Of a stretch of 64,000 nucleotides of DNA, positions 8,638-16,006 are shown in pieces; position 1 is the stretch's first letter; each line of letters starts with the position of its first letter. The position numbers and the translations under genes were made by a program. The DNA comes from Streptomyces sp. MA5143a (GTDB lineage Bacteria; Actinomycetota; Actinomycetes; Streptomycetales; Streptomycetaceae): contig NZ_OLMK01000009.1 of the NCBI RefSeq assembly GCF_900290235.1, positions 248,001 through 312,000 of the forward strand, given 5' to 3'. A model generated the notes under the pieces. The model saw only the letters and a list, made by a program, of their open reading frames with translations, was not told where the DNA came from and did no database searches.

Positions 8638-9822
8638 ATGACCAAGCACCCCCCGCTCCCCACCGCCCGCCCCCTGCTCGACCCCGCCCCCGAGTAGGCC
8701 AAGTGGCAGGCGGAGGAGCCGATCCGCCGCGTGGCGCTGTGGGGCGACAGCAGCCCCTGGGTGATCACCCGGCACGAGCACGCCCGCGCGGTGCTCTCCG
8801 ACGCCCGCTTCAGCTCCGACGGCACCCGCGACGGCTACCCGACCATGCGTCCCCAGCCCACGCCGCGCACCCCCGGCCAGATCTTCATGATGGACGGCCC
8901 CGACCACAACCGACTGCGCCGCATGCTCATCAGCGACTTCACCCACCGCCGGGTCGAGGCGCTGCACCCCTGCGTCACCCGGCACGTCGGGAACCTGATC
9001 GACACCATGACGGCCGACGGGGCCACCGAGGCGGACCTCGTCGAGGCGTACGCCCTGCCGCTGCCCTCGCTCGTGATCTGCGAACTGCTCGGCGTGCCCT
9101 ACGAGGACCACGCGTTCTTCCAGCAGCAGGCCCGGACCTTCCTCACCATCGCCACCAGCCCTCAGGAGGCGATGGCCGCCCGCGCCCACCTGTACGACTA
9201 CCTCGGCGGCCTGCTCGCCCGACGGACCGAGGAACCCGCCGACGACCTGCTCTCCCGGCTCGCGACGGAACGGGTGGCCACCGGCCAGGCCACGGTCGAG
9301 GAGGCCGTCGGGGTCTCGTTCGTGCTGCTCCTCGGCGGTCACGAGACCACCGCGAACATGATCGCCCTGTCGACCGTGGCCCTGCTGCGCGACCCGGCGC
9401 AGCTCGCCGCGCTGCGCGCCGACCCCGCGCTGTGGCCGGGCGCGGTGGACGAACTGCTGCGGTACCTGACGGTGGTGCACTCGGGCATGCGCAGGGTCGC
9501 CACCGAGGACGCGGAGGTGGGCGGTGTGCTCATCCGCGCCGGCGAGGGCGTCATCGTGCCCCTCCAGGCGGCCAACCGCGACCCGGACGTCTACCCCGAC
9601 CCGGACCGGCTGGACGTGACCCGGGACGCGTCCCGGCACCTCGCGTTCGGGCACGGGGCCCACCACTGCGTCGGCGAGTCCCTGGCCCGCGCCGAACTGG
9701 GCATCGCCCTGCCCGCCCTCTTCGACCGGCTGCCGGGCCTGCGGCTGACCGCCGACCCCGAGGACTTCGCGCAGCCGCTGAGCCCGGTGCACGGGGTGAG
9801 GTCCCTGCCGGTCGCCTGGTGA
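8638..9822 (+). pseudogene. Cytochrome P450 with a nonsense codon at position 20
   Basis: Read from ATG 8638 the frame is MTKHPPLPTARPLLDPAPE, then TAG at 8695-8697, then AKWQAEEPIRRV. The usual Streptomyces P450 text here is EYAKWQ, so a Tyr codon has most likely become amber. Everything downstream is intact: the I-helix GGHETTAN, the ExxR motif ELLR and the heme loop FGHGAHHCVG with its Cys ligand. GTG 8731 is in frame, with GGAGGAG at 8712-8718, so a 363-residue product lacking about 31 N-terminal residues could still be made. It begins 15 bases after eboF, so it may have been the tailoring oxidase of the ebo pathway. A sequencing error is the main alternative. Confidence 0.8.
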
Positions 9823-9898
9823 CGTGACCGACGGGGCGTTCGGCGCCCGGGTGGAGAACTGACATCACATGCTGCTACCGGAAATCATTCGCTGTGCT

Positions 9899-9975
9899 CC
9901 GGCCCTCAGGCCGGGGTGAGGCGAATCCTGTGGCCGCGACGCGGAGCGTCGCAGTGGCGTTCCGGCGGAGCCGGA
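9899..9975 (-). other. Three consecutive stem-loops, candidate omega-RNA scaffold relic
   Basis: Three perfect hairpins lie in 77 bases: CCGGCC/GGCCGG (9899-9914, loop CTCA), GCGACGC/GCGTCGC (9936-9952, loop GGA) and TCCGGC/GCCGGA (9961-9975, loop GGA). Read on the minus strand they precede an IS605-like right end. A minus-strand reading through them ends SVTVTKQGPAPPERH...RIRLTPA, and its KQ-x-P pattern resembles TnpB C-termini. This is the layout of the guide-RNA scaffold overlapping the 3' end of tnpB. Assignment is by resemblance only. Confidence 0.4.
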
Positions 9976-10052
9976 CCCTGCTTCGTGACGGTGACGGATC
10001 GTTCACCTGTTCCCGGTGACGACGTGGGTTCGACGTGCCTAGTGTGATCGTC

Positions 10053-10142
10053 ATGCAGCTCCGGTACGCCTTCAGGTTGTACCCGAACGCCGCTCAGCAG
10101 GCCACGCCGGCCAGGGCGTTCGGGTGCGCACGCGTCGTCACC
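10053..10142 (+). pseudogene. tnpB: N-terminal fragment of TnpB (IS605 OrfB) RNA-guided nuclease
   Basis: ATG 10053 opens MQLRYAFRLYPNAAQQATPA, followed by RAFGCARVV. This is the characteristic N-terminus of IS605-family TnpB proteins, which begin with an LRxxFRLYP-type segment and continue to FGCAR(V/F)V. The similarity then stops abruptly. The frame runs on to 10313 with unrelated residues, so the RuvC-like catalytic domain and zinc finger have been deleted. No activity is expected. The fragment is followed by the element's right-end hairpin and then by the macro-domain gene. Confidence 0.7.
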
Positions 10143-10270
10143 GACCGGGGGCGGCTGAACCTGCCGAAGACGGATTCCCGACCGGAAACCGTGCCGCCAT
10201 GGGGGCACCCCTGCTCGAACGTAGTTGAGAGCTTGGGGGAGGCACAGTCTCCGGTGGGGAAGGCCAGAAT

Positions 10271-10289
10271 CCTCGCCTTCAGGGCGAGG
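10271..10289 (+). repeat. Right-end hairpin of the IS605-type relic
   Basis: CCTCGCC (10271-10277) and GGCGAGG (10283-10289) form a perfect stem with loop TTCAG. It is preceded by AAT and followed by AGCATGTCAA. This matches the palindromic right end of Streptomyces IS605 relatives, the 3' part of the omega-RNA in active elements. The macro-domain start codon lies 21 bases downstream. Confidence 0.65.
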
Positions 10290-10309
10290 AGCATGTCAAA
10301 GAGGTGGTC

Positions 10310-10819
10310 ATGACCAACATCACCCTCGTCCAGGGGGACATCACCCAGCAGTCCGTCGACGCCATCGTGAACGCCGCGAACTCCTCCCTCCTCGGTGGGG
10401 GAGGAGTGGACGGCGCGATCCACCGGCGCGGCGGCCCCGCCATCCTGGAGGACTGCCGCAGGCTCCGCGCCTCGCACTACGGCAAGGGCCTGCCGACGGG
10501 GCAGGCGGTGGCCACCACGGCCGGAGCGCTGGACGCCCGATGGGTCATCCACACGGTGGGCCCCGTCCACAGCCAGAGCCTGGACCGGTCCGCCCTCCTC
10601 GCCTCTTGCTACCGCGAATCCCTCCGGGTGGCCGACGAGTTGGGCGCCCGCACGGTCGCCTTCCCCGCCGTCTCCGCCGGCATCTACGGCTGGCCCATGG
10701 ACGACGCCGCCCGCATCGCCGTCGAGACGGTCCGCTCCACCGAGACAGCGGTGGAGGAGGTCAGGTTCGTCCTGTTCGACGAGCGGGCGTACGAGGCGTT
10801 CGCGGCGCGGGTCGGCTGA
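10310..10819 (+). CDS. Macro-domain protein, O-acetyl-ADP-ribose deacetylase-like
   Basis: The 169-residue single-domain protein has the macro-domain landmarks QGDITQQSVDAIVNAANSSL and GGGGVDGAIHRRGG near the N-terminus, then PTGQAVATTAG, VIHTVGP and FPAVSAGIYGWP. These match the YmdB-type group, which hydrolyses O-acetyl-ADP-ribose and mono-ADP-ribose esters. ATG 10310 is preferred because AAAGAGG (10298-10304) is well spaced; GTG 10304 is an alternative. The ribosome site sits immediately after the IS605 right end, so its native promoter may be displaced. It may act with the sirtuin (16.5 kb), Nudix (20.2 kb) and ADP-ribosylglycohydrolase (20.7 kb) genes in ADP-ribose turnover. Confidence 0.9.
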   Translation: MTNITLVQGDITQQSVDAIVNAANSSLLGGGGVDGAIHRRGGPAILEDCRRLRASHYGKGLPTGQAVATTAGALDARWVIHTVGPVHSQSLDRSALLASCYRESLRVADELGARTVAFPAVSAGIYGWPMDDAARIAVETVRSTETAVEEVRFVLFDERAYEAFAARVG

Positions 10820-11028
10820 CGGGGCCCCGCCGCCTCGACACGGCGGACCCGGACGGTGGAACGGGCGAGTGGCCCGGAAGCCGTCGTGAGGAGGCGGAAA
10901 CGGCTGGTCAGAGGTGCCGGACGCGGTAGTGCGGGGTCGGCGTCGGCCGTGGGACCGGTTGCGGGGTGCTGCGGCGGCTCCCACGGTGAGCCCAAGGACA
11001 GCCCGACCCGCCCCCGAAAGGAACGTCC

Positions 11029-11865
11029 ATGCGTGCCCTCGTCACCCGCGGCCTCCTGCTGCCGCCCCTGATGTGCGCCACCCTGGTCTGCGCGCCGGCC
11101 GGCACCGCCGCCGCGCTCGTCGACGCGGGCCACGAGGCGAGGGGACCCCACGCGGCGGCAGCCGCCAAGGCTCCCGAACCCGATGTGGACGCCCTCACGG
11201 CCTGGCTCGACGCGCTGGAGGCGGAATTCGACGCGCTCGTGGCGCAGAAGGAGGCGGACGCCGACGCGCTCGTGGAGCAGCGCGAGTCGGACGCCGAGGC
11301 GCTCGCGGCGCGGAAGGAGGCCGAGGCGGACGCCCTCGTGGCCCGGAAGGAGGCGGAGGCGGACGCGCTCCTCGCGCGGCTCGACGCCGCGTCGGACGTG
11401 CTGGTGACCCGGATCGGGACCCTCGACCGCATGGACCAGCGCCATGTACTCGCCCCGCTGCTGCGCGAGTTGACCACGCTGGCGCAGGTGGAGGGCGACC
11501 GGCTCGAACCGGCCGCCGCCGCCCGCCATGCCGACGCCGTGAAGCGGGCCCACGCCACGGTGCAGAAGAGGCTGCGCACACTGCACGCCACCACGCCGGT
11601 CACCCCCCACCGCGCGCCCGCCCCGGCCACCCCGTACCGCGCCGCCGCGGCGGCCGACCCGGTCGCCGATCTCCTCGGCACGCTCCAGTCCGCCGTCGAC
11701 GGCCTCCTCAAGACCCTGACCTCGCTCGACCTGGGTGCCGTCCTGGGCGCGGTGACCGGAGTGCTCTCCCCGGTGCTCGGCGTGGTCACCGGCCTCCTCC
11801 AGCCGGTCCTCGGCGCCGTCGGGGGAACGCCGGCCGCGCTCCCGGCCCCGCTGCCCGCGTCCTAG
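11029..11865 (+). CDS. Secreted protein with 11-residue (hendecad) coiled-coil repeats, function unknown
   Basis: This 278-residue protein starts at ATG 11029, after GAAAGGA. A signal peptide is visible (MRALVTRGLLLPPLMCATLV, then CAPAGTAAA). Residues 69-134 are 11-residue units such as ALVAQKEADAD, ALVEQRESDAE, ALAARKEAEAD and ALVARKEAEAD, fading into ALLARLDAASD. That periodicity predicts a long hendecad coiled coil. The C-terminal 65 residues are strongly hydrophobic and glycine-rich (LGAVLGAVTGVLSPVLGVV), possibly amphipathic or membrane-associating. No enzyme motif is present. It could be a cell-envelope or extracellular structural protein; no family name is proposed. Its neighbours give no functional hint. 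Confidence 0.75.
   Translation: MRALVTRGLLLPPLMCATLVCAPAGTAAALVDAGHEARGPHAAAAAKAPEPDVDALTAWLDALEAEFDALVAQKEADADALVEQRESDAEALAARKEAEADALVARKEAEADALLARLDAASDVLVTRIGTLDRMDQRHVLAPLLRELTTLAQVEGDRLEPAAAARHADAVKRAHATVQKRLRTLHATTPVTPHRAPAPATPYRAAAAADPVADLLGTLQSAVDGLLKTLTSLDLGAVLGAVTGVLSPVLGVVTGLLQPVLGAVGGTPAALPAPLPAS
11233..11397 (+). repeat. 33-bp tandem repeats encoding the hendecads
   Basis: Five consecutive 33-base in-frame units start at 11233, 11266, 11299, 11332 and 11365. The first four are well conserved (GCGCTCGTGGCG-CAGAAGGAG type) and the fifth is degenerate. They encode one 11-residue coiled-coil unit each. Copy number is likely to vary between strains. Confidence 0.85.
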
Positions 11866-11909
11866 CCCCCGGTCCGACCGCCGTCCACGCCGTCCCCCGG
11901 CCCGGCGGC

Positions 11910-12281
11910 TCAGTCCCCCTCGGGCGCGTCGCTGAGCCCCAGCCGCAGGTGCTCCACGTGGTAGACGGCCTGGTCCAGCAGCTCGGCGACATGGTGGTCG
12001 TGCAGCGCGTACACCACCGAACGGCCCCGGCGCTCACCCACCACCAGCCCCAGGTTCCGCAGCAGGCGCAGCTGGTGGGAGCACGCGGACTGCTCCATGC
12101 CGACCTCGGCGGCCAACTCGGTCGCCGGGAGCGGGCCTTCGCGCAGCCGGGCCAGGATCAGCAGCCGGGAGGGCGTGGACAGGGCCTGGAGGGTGGTGGC
12201 CACCTTCGCGACGTTGCCCGCGTCCAGACGCACGCGGGGGGTGGCGTCCTGCGCGGTGGCGGTTACGGCTCCATGACCCAT
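11910..12281 (-). CDS. ArsR/SmtB-family metal-sensing repressor
   Basis: The 123-residue protein has the ArsR winged helix: ALSTPSRLLILARLREGPLPATELAAEVG, the recognition helix MEQSACSHQLRLLRNLGLV, and a wing RRGRSVVYALHDHHVAELL. The DHHVAELLDQAVYHVEH helix supplies histidines and an aspartate, as in alpha-5 metal sites of CzrA/NmtR-like sensors, suggesting Co, Ni or Zn rather than a Cys-based site. The frame extends upstream to 12314, but ATG 12281 is preferred. TAAGAT (12289-12294 complement) lies seven bases before it, which fits a leaderless transcript, and longer versions would run into the operator. It is divergent from the P1B-4 ATPase, its presumed target. Confidence 0.85.
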   Translation of the reverse strand: MGHGAVTATAQDATPRVRLDAGNVAKVATTLQALSTPSRLLILARLREGPLPATELAAEVGMEQSACSHQLRLLRNLGLVVGERRGRSVVYALHDHHVAELLDQAVYHVEHLRLGLSDAPEGD

Positions 12282-12288
12282 GGCGAGT

Positions 12289-12294
12289 ATCTTA
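12289..12294 (-). promoter_or_regulatory. Probable -10 box of arsR (leaderless)
   Basis: TAAGAT on the minus strand lies seven bases before ATG 12281. A weak -35 candidate, TTCATG, lies 17 bases further upstream, inside the dyad operator. Binding of the repressor would therefore block its own promoter. Confidence 0.5.
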
Positions 12295-12301
12295 CTCATC
12301 G

Positions 12302-12331
12302 CACATGAAGGCATGAATGAGTCTTCATGTG
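12302..12331. promoter_or_regulatory. Dyad operator between arsR and the metal ATPase
   Basis: CACATGAAG (12302-12310) and CTTCATGTG (12323-12331) form a perfect 9-base inverted repeat with a 12-base spacer. Nested within it, ATGAA and TTCAT (12313-12328) form a second dyad with a six-base spacer. ArsR/SmtB operators are usually imperfect dyads of this AT-rich type. The dyad lies exactly between the two divergent promoters. Confidence 0.7.
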
Positions 12332-12337
12332 TTCCTG

Positions 12338-12343
12338 TAAGGT
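12338..12343 (+). promoter_or_regulatory. Probable -10 box of the metal ATPase gene (leaderless)
   Basis: TAAGGT lies seven bases before GTG 12351, mirroring the spacing on the arsR side. The -35 region would fall within the dyad operator. This supports GTG 12351 rather than ATG 12327 as the start. Confidence 0.45.
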
Positions 12344-12350
12344 GTGCCGG

Positions 12351-14342
12351 GTGTCTGCCACTCTCGCCCCCTCACCGGTCCGCCCCACGCCCGCGTCGAC
12401 GGCCCCCCGCCGCCGCACCCGCGTCCTCGCCCTCCCCGAGGCGCGCTGGGCCCTGGCGTCGACCGTCGCCTTCCTCATCGCCTTCCCACTGGACCTCGCC
12501 GGCGCCTCCGCCTGGCTGTACGGCCCGCTCTACGTCGTCGCGTACGCGGCCGGCGGCTGGGAACCCGCCCTCGAAGGGCTGCGGGCGCTGCGCGAGAAGA
12601 GCCTCGACGTCGATCTGCTGATGATCGTCGCGGCGCTCGGCGCGGCCGCGATCGGCCAGGTCCTCGACGGCGCCCTGCTGATCGTCATCTTCGCCACCTC
12701 CGGCGCCCTGGAGGCCCTCGCCACCGCCCGTACCGCCGACTCCGTACGCGGCCTGCTCGACCTCGCGCCCACCACGGCCACCCGGCTGTCACCGGACGGC
12801 ACCGAGGAGACCGTGCCGACCGACCGGCTCGCCGTCGGCGACACGGTGCTGGTCCGCCCCGGCGAACGCATCGGCGCCGACGGCCGCGTCCTGGAGGGCG
12901 AGAGCGAGGCCGACCAGGCGACCATCACCGGTGAACCCCTGCCCGTGCCCAAGGCGCCGGGCGACGAGGTCTTCGCCGGCACCCTCAACGGCAACGGCGC
13001 GCTCCGCGTCCGCGTGGAACGCGACCCCGCCGACTCGGTCATCGCCCGCATCGTCGGCCTCGTCGAGGAGGCGTCCCGCACCAAGGCGCCCACCCAGCTG
13101 TTCATCGAGAAGGTCGAACAGCGGTACGCCGTCGGTGTCGTCGTCGCCACCCTCGCCGTGTTCGGCATCCCGCTGGCCTTCGGCGAGGACCTCACCGAGG
13201 CCCTGCTCCGGGCCATGACCTTCATGATCGTCGCCTCGCCCTGCGCGGTCGTGCTGGCCACCATGCCGCCGCTGCTCTCCGCCATCGCCAACGCCGGCCG
13301 GCACGGCGTCCTCGTCAAGTCGGCCGTCGCCATGGAGCGGTTGGGCGAGGTCGACGTCGCCGCGCTCGACAAGACCGGCACGCTCACCGAGGGGACGCCC
13401 GAGGTCACCGCCGTACGGCCGCTGCCGGGCTCCGGGCTCGACGAGGACGGGCTGCTGGCGCTGGCCGCGGCCGCCGAGCACCCGAGCGAGCACCCGCTGG
13501 CCCGCGCGGTGGTCGCCGCCGCCGGTGCGCGAGGGCTGCGCCCGGCCGCCGCCGAGGAGTTCGCGGCCACGCCGGGGCGGGGCGTGCGCGCCACCGTCGA
13601 GGGGTGTGTGGTCACCGTGGGCCGACCGGGCGAGCACGGTGCCTCCGACGGTGAGGTCCTCGACGGTGACATCCTCGACGGTGAGGTCACCGGCGGCGAC
13701 CTCGTCGGCCGTCAGGAATCCGGAGGGACGACCGTTCTCGTCGCGCGGGACGGGGTCGCCGTCGGACTGCTGACCCTCACGGACCGTGTGCGTCACGACG
13801 CGTCCGCCGCCGTCGCGGGGCTCACCGCGGTGACCGGCACCGCGCCCGTGCTGCTGACCGGGGACAATCCGCGGACCGCCGCCCGGGTGGCCGCCGACAC
13901 CGGGATCACCGACGTCCGGGCCGGACTGCTGCCCCAGGACAAGGTGACGGCCGTACGGGAGTTGCAGGGCGGCGAGGGCCGCAAGGTCCTGTTCGTCGGC
14001 GACGGCGTCAACGACGCGCCCGCGCTGGCCGCCGCCCACTCCGGGGTCGCGATGGGCCGGGCCGGGTCCGACCTGGCGTTGGAGACGGCGGACGCCGTGG
14101 TCGTGCGGGACGAGCTGGTGGCGATCCCGGCGGTGGTGCGGTTGTCGCGGGCTGCCCGGCGGCTGGTCGTGCAGAACCTGGTGATCGCGGGAGTGTGCAT
14201 CGCCGTGCTGGTGGTGTGGGATCTGGTGGGGCATCTGCCGTTGCCGCTCGGGGTCGCCGGGCACGAGGGATCCACCGTGATCGTGGGCCTCAACGGGCTG
14301 CGGCTGCTGCGGGAGAGCGCCTGGCGACGAGCCGTCGGATAG
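12351..14342 (+). CDS. P1B-4-type heavy-metal-translocating ATPase (Co/Ni/Fe/Zn efflux)
   Basis: The 663-residue P-type ATPase has TGE in the actuator domain (ATITGEPLP), phosphorylation site DKTGT (D340), the nucleotide-domain HP motif (SEHPLARAV) and hinge GDGVNDAP. The membrane metal site is SPC (S296-C298), paired with HEGST (H638) near the C-terminus. These are P1B-4 diagnostics; P1B-1/2 pumps have CPC. As expected for this class there is no N-terminal metal-binding domain. Family members export Co, Ni, Fe or Zn. A start at ATG 12327 would add CSCKVC but overlaps the operator. An unusual repeat (DGEVLDGDILDGEV) interrupts the nucleotide domain. Control by the divergent ArsR is likely. 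Confidence 0.9.
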   Translation: MSATLAPSPVRPTPASTAPRRRTRVLALPEARWALASTVAFLIAFPLDLAGASAWLYGPLYVVAYAAGGWEPALEGLRALREKSLDVDLLMIVAALGAAAIGQVLDGALLIVIFATSGALEALATARTADSVRGLLDLAPTTATRLSPDGTEETVPTDRLAVGDTVLVRPGERIGADGRVLEGESEADQATITGEPLPVPKAPGDEVFAGTLNGNGALRVRVERDPADSVIARIVGLVEEASRTKAPTQLFIEKVEQRYAVGVVVATLAVFGIPLAFGEDLTEALLRAMTFMIVASPCAVVLATMPPLLSAIANAGRHGVLVKSAVAMERLGEVDVAALDKTGTLTEGTPEVTAVRPLPGSGLDEDGLLALAAAAEHPSEHPLARAVVAAAGARGLRPAAAEEFAATPGRGVRATVEGCVVTVGRPGEHGASDGEVLDGDILDGEVTGGDLVGRQESGGTTVLVARDGVAVGLLTLTDRVRHDASAAVAGLTAVTGTAPVLLTGDNPRTAARVAADTGITDVRAGLLPQDKVTAVRELQGGEGRKVLFVGDGVNDAPALAAAHSGVAMGRAGSDLALETADAVVVRDELVAIPAVVRLSRAARRLVVQNLVIAGVCIAVLVVWDLVGHLPLPLGVAGHEGSTVIVGLNGLRLLRESAWRRAVG

Positions 14343-14478
14343 CCGCACCCGAGGGGGCGTCCACGGCGCGTCGCACGGTGCGGACTTCCCCTGTGGGCCG
14401 GCGCCGTGCCGAGGTCGCCCCCACCTCGATGTCGGATTCTCGCCAGCCCCGCCTCCTCCCGTGCTCGATGCTTGAGCC

Positions 14479-15987
14479 ATGCGGAACGGGATGTACAGGG
14501 ACGTGGAGCGGTGTGTGCGGGCCGTGCAGTCGAAGGACGCGCGGTTCGACGGATGGGTGTTCACCGCCGTGCTGACCACGCGGATCTACTGCCGGCCGAG
14601 CTGCCCGGCGGTGCCGCCGAAGCCGCGGAACATGACGTTCTATCCGAGCGCGGCGGCCTGCCAGCAGGCCGGGTACCGGGCGTGCAAGCGGTGCCGGCCC
14701 GACACGAGCCCGGGATCACCGGAATGGGACCAGCGGGCCGACCTCGTGGCCCGTGCGATGCGGCTCGTGGCGGACGGCGTCGTCGACCGGGAGGGCGTGC
14801 CGGGGCTGGCCCGGCGGCTCGGATACAGCACCCGGCAGGTCGAGCGGCAGCTGCTGGCGGAGCTGGGGGCGGGGCCGCTGGCCCTCGCCCGGGCACAGCG
14901 CGCGCAGACCGCGCGGCTGCTGATCGAGACCACCGCGCTGCCCATGGCGGAGATCGCGTTCGCCGCCGGCTTCGCCTCGATCCGGACGTTCAACGACACC
15001 GTGCGGGAGGTCTTCGCGCTCTCGCCCAGCGAGCTGCGGGACCGGGCCGCGAAGCGGGCCGGGATCCCGGCCGTGGCGCCCGGCGGCCCCGCCGGGACAC
15101 CGGGTGTCCTGGCCCTGCGGCTCCCCTTCCGGGCCCCGCTCAACCCCGACAACCTCTTCGGACACCTCGCCGCGACCGCCGTGCCCGGCGTGGAGGAGTG
15201 GCGCGACGGCGCGTACCGGCGCACGCTCCGGCTGCCGTACGGGCACGGCATCGTCGGCCTCACCCCGCGCCCCGACCACATCGCCTGCCGGCTCACCCTC
15301 AGCGATCTGCGTGACCTGCCCGTCGCCATCAGTCGCTGCCGCCGCATGCTGGACCTGGACGCCGACCCGGTCGCGGTGGACGAGCAGCTGCGGGAGGACC
15401 CGGTGCTGGCGCCGCTGGTCGACAAGGCGCCCGGCCGCCGGGTGCCGCGCACCGTCGACGAGGCCGAGTTCGCCGTACGGGCGGTGCTCGGCCAGCAGGT
15501 CTCCACCGCCGCCGCCCGCACCCACGCGGGCCGCCTGGTCCTCGCCCACGGTGACCCCGTCGACGACCCCGAGGGCGGCCTCACCCATCTCTTCCCCTCA
15601 CCCGAGGCGCTCGCCGCCGTCGACCCCGCGACCCTGGCGATGCCCCGCACCCGCCGGGCGACCCTCACCACGCTCGTCGGCCGGCTCGCCGGGGGCGAGC
15701 TGCACCTGGGGGTGGACAGCGACTGGGCGGAGACCCGCGCCCGCCTCCTCGACCTGCCCGGCTTCGGCCCTTGGACCGCCGACGTCATCGCCATGCGCGC
15801 CCTCGGCGACCCCGACGCCTTCCTCCCCACCGACCTCGGCGTCCGGCGCGCCGCCGCGGAACTGGGCCTGCCGTCCACCCCGGCCGCGCTCACCGCCCGC
15901 GCCGCGGCCTGGCGGCCCTGGCGGGCGTACGCCGTCCAGTACCTCTGGGCGACGGACAGCCACCCCATCAACTTCCTTCCCGCATGA
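14479..15987 (+). CDS. Ada-AlkA fusion: methylphosphotriester-sensing regulator plus 3-methyladenine DNA glycosylase
   Basis: Residues 1-75 are an Ada zinc domain with cysteines at 38, 42, 69 and 72, the same numbering as E. coli Ada, so C38 would take methyl groups from phosphotriesters. Residues about 85-185 form an AraC-type HTH (RLGYSTRQVERQL, MAEIAFAAGFASIRTFNDTVRE). From about 200 on is an AlkA N-terminal domain and an HhH glycosylase ending LPGFGPWTADVIAMRA and LPTDLGV, which contains the catalytic Asp. The protein should sense alkylation, activate its own operon and excise alkylated bases. The start ATG 14479 has a weak ribosome site; ATG 14491 is possible. The ogt gene follows after 19 bases. 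Confidence 0.92.
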   Translation: MRNGMYRDVERCVRAVQSKDARFDGWVFTAVLTTRIYCRPSCPAVPPKPRNMTFYPSAAACQQAGYRACKRCRPDTSPGSPEWDQRADLVARAMRLVADGVVDREGVPGLARRLGYSTRQVERQLLAELGAGPLALARAQRAQTARLLIETTALPMAEIAFAAGFASIRTFNDTVREVFALSPSELRDRAAKRAGIPAVAPGGPAGTPGVLALRLPFRAPLNPDNLFGHLAATAVPGVEEWRDGAYRRTLRLPYGHGIVGLTPRPDHIACRLTLSDLRDLPVAISRCRRMLDLDADPVAVDEQLREDPVLAPLVDKAPGRRVPRTVDEAEFAVRAVLGQQVSTAAARTHAGRLVLAHGDPVDDPEGGLTHLFPSPEALAAVDPATLAMPRTRRATLTTLVGRLAGGELHLGVDSDWAETRARLLDLPGFGPWTADVIAMRALGDPDAFLPTDLGVRRAAAELGLPSTPAALTARAAAWRPWRAYAVQYLWATDSHPINFLPA

Positions 15988-16006
15988 GCCCCTTGAAGGA
16001 CACGGC

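Larger units (their letters stand above)
9895..10300. mobile_element. Relics of IS200/IS605-type (TnpB) elements, two ends in inverted orientation
   Basis: Between the P450 and the macro-domain gene, about 400 bases hold fragments of IS605-family elements. The right part has the first 29 codons of a TnpB gene and ends in a right-end hairpin followed by GGAGCATGTCAA, the layout usual in Streptomyces IS605 relatives. The left part, read on the minus strand, has a hairpin followed by GGAGCACAGCGAA, a similar end facing the other way. No transposase is intact and most of tnpB is missing. Non-coding, decaying mobile DNA is the best description. Confidence 0.65.

Noticed and set aside
9899..9914. 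Hairpin CCGGCC/GGCCGG as a simple P450 terminator
   Set aside because: Its flanks and the neighbouring hairpins fit an IS605 end better, although it may also stop transcription from the P450.
12327..12350. ATG 12327 start of the metal ATPase adding CSCKVC as a metal-binding leader
   Set aside because: It overlaps the dyad operator, P1B-4 pumps lack N-terminal Cys domains, and GTG 12351 has a -10 box at leaderless distance.
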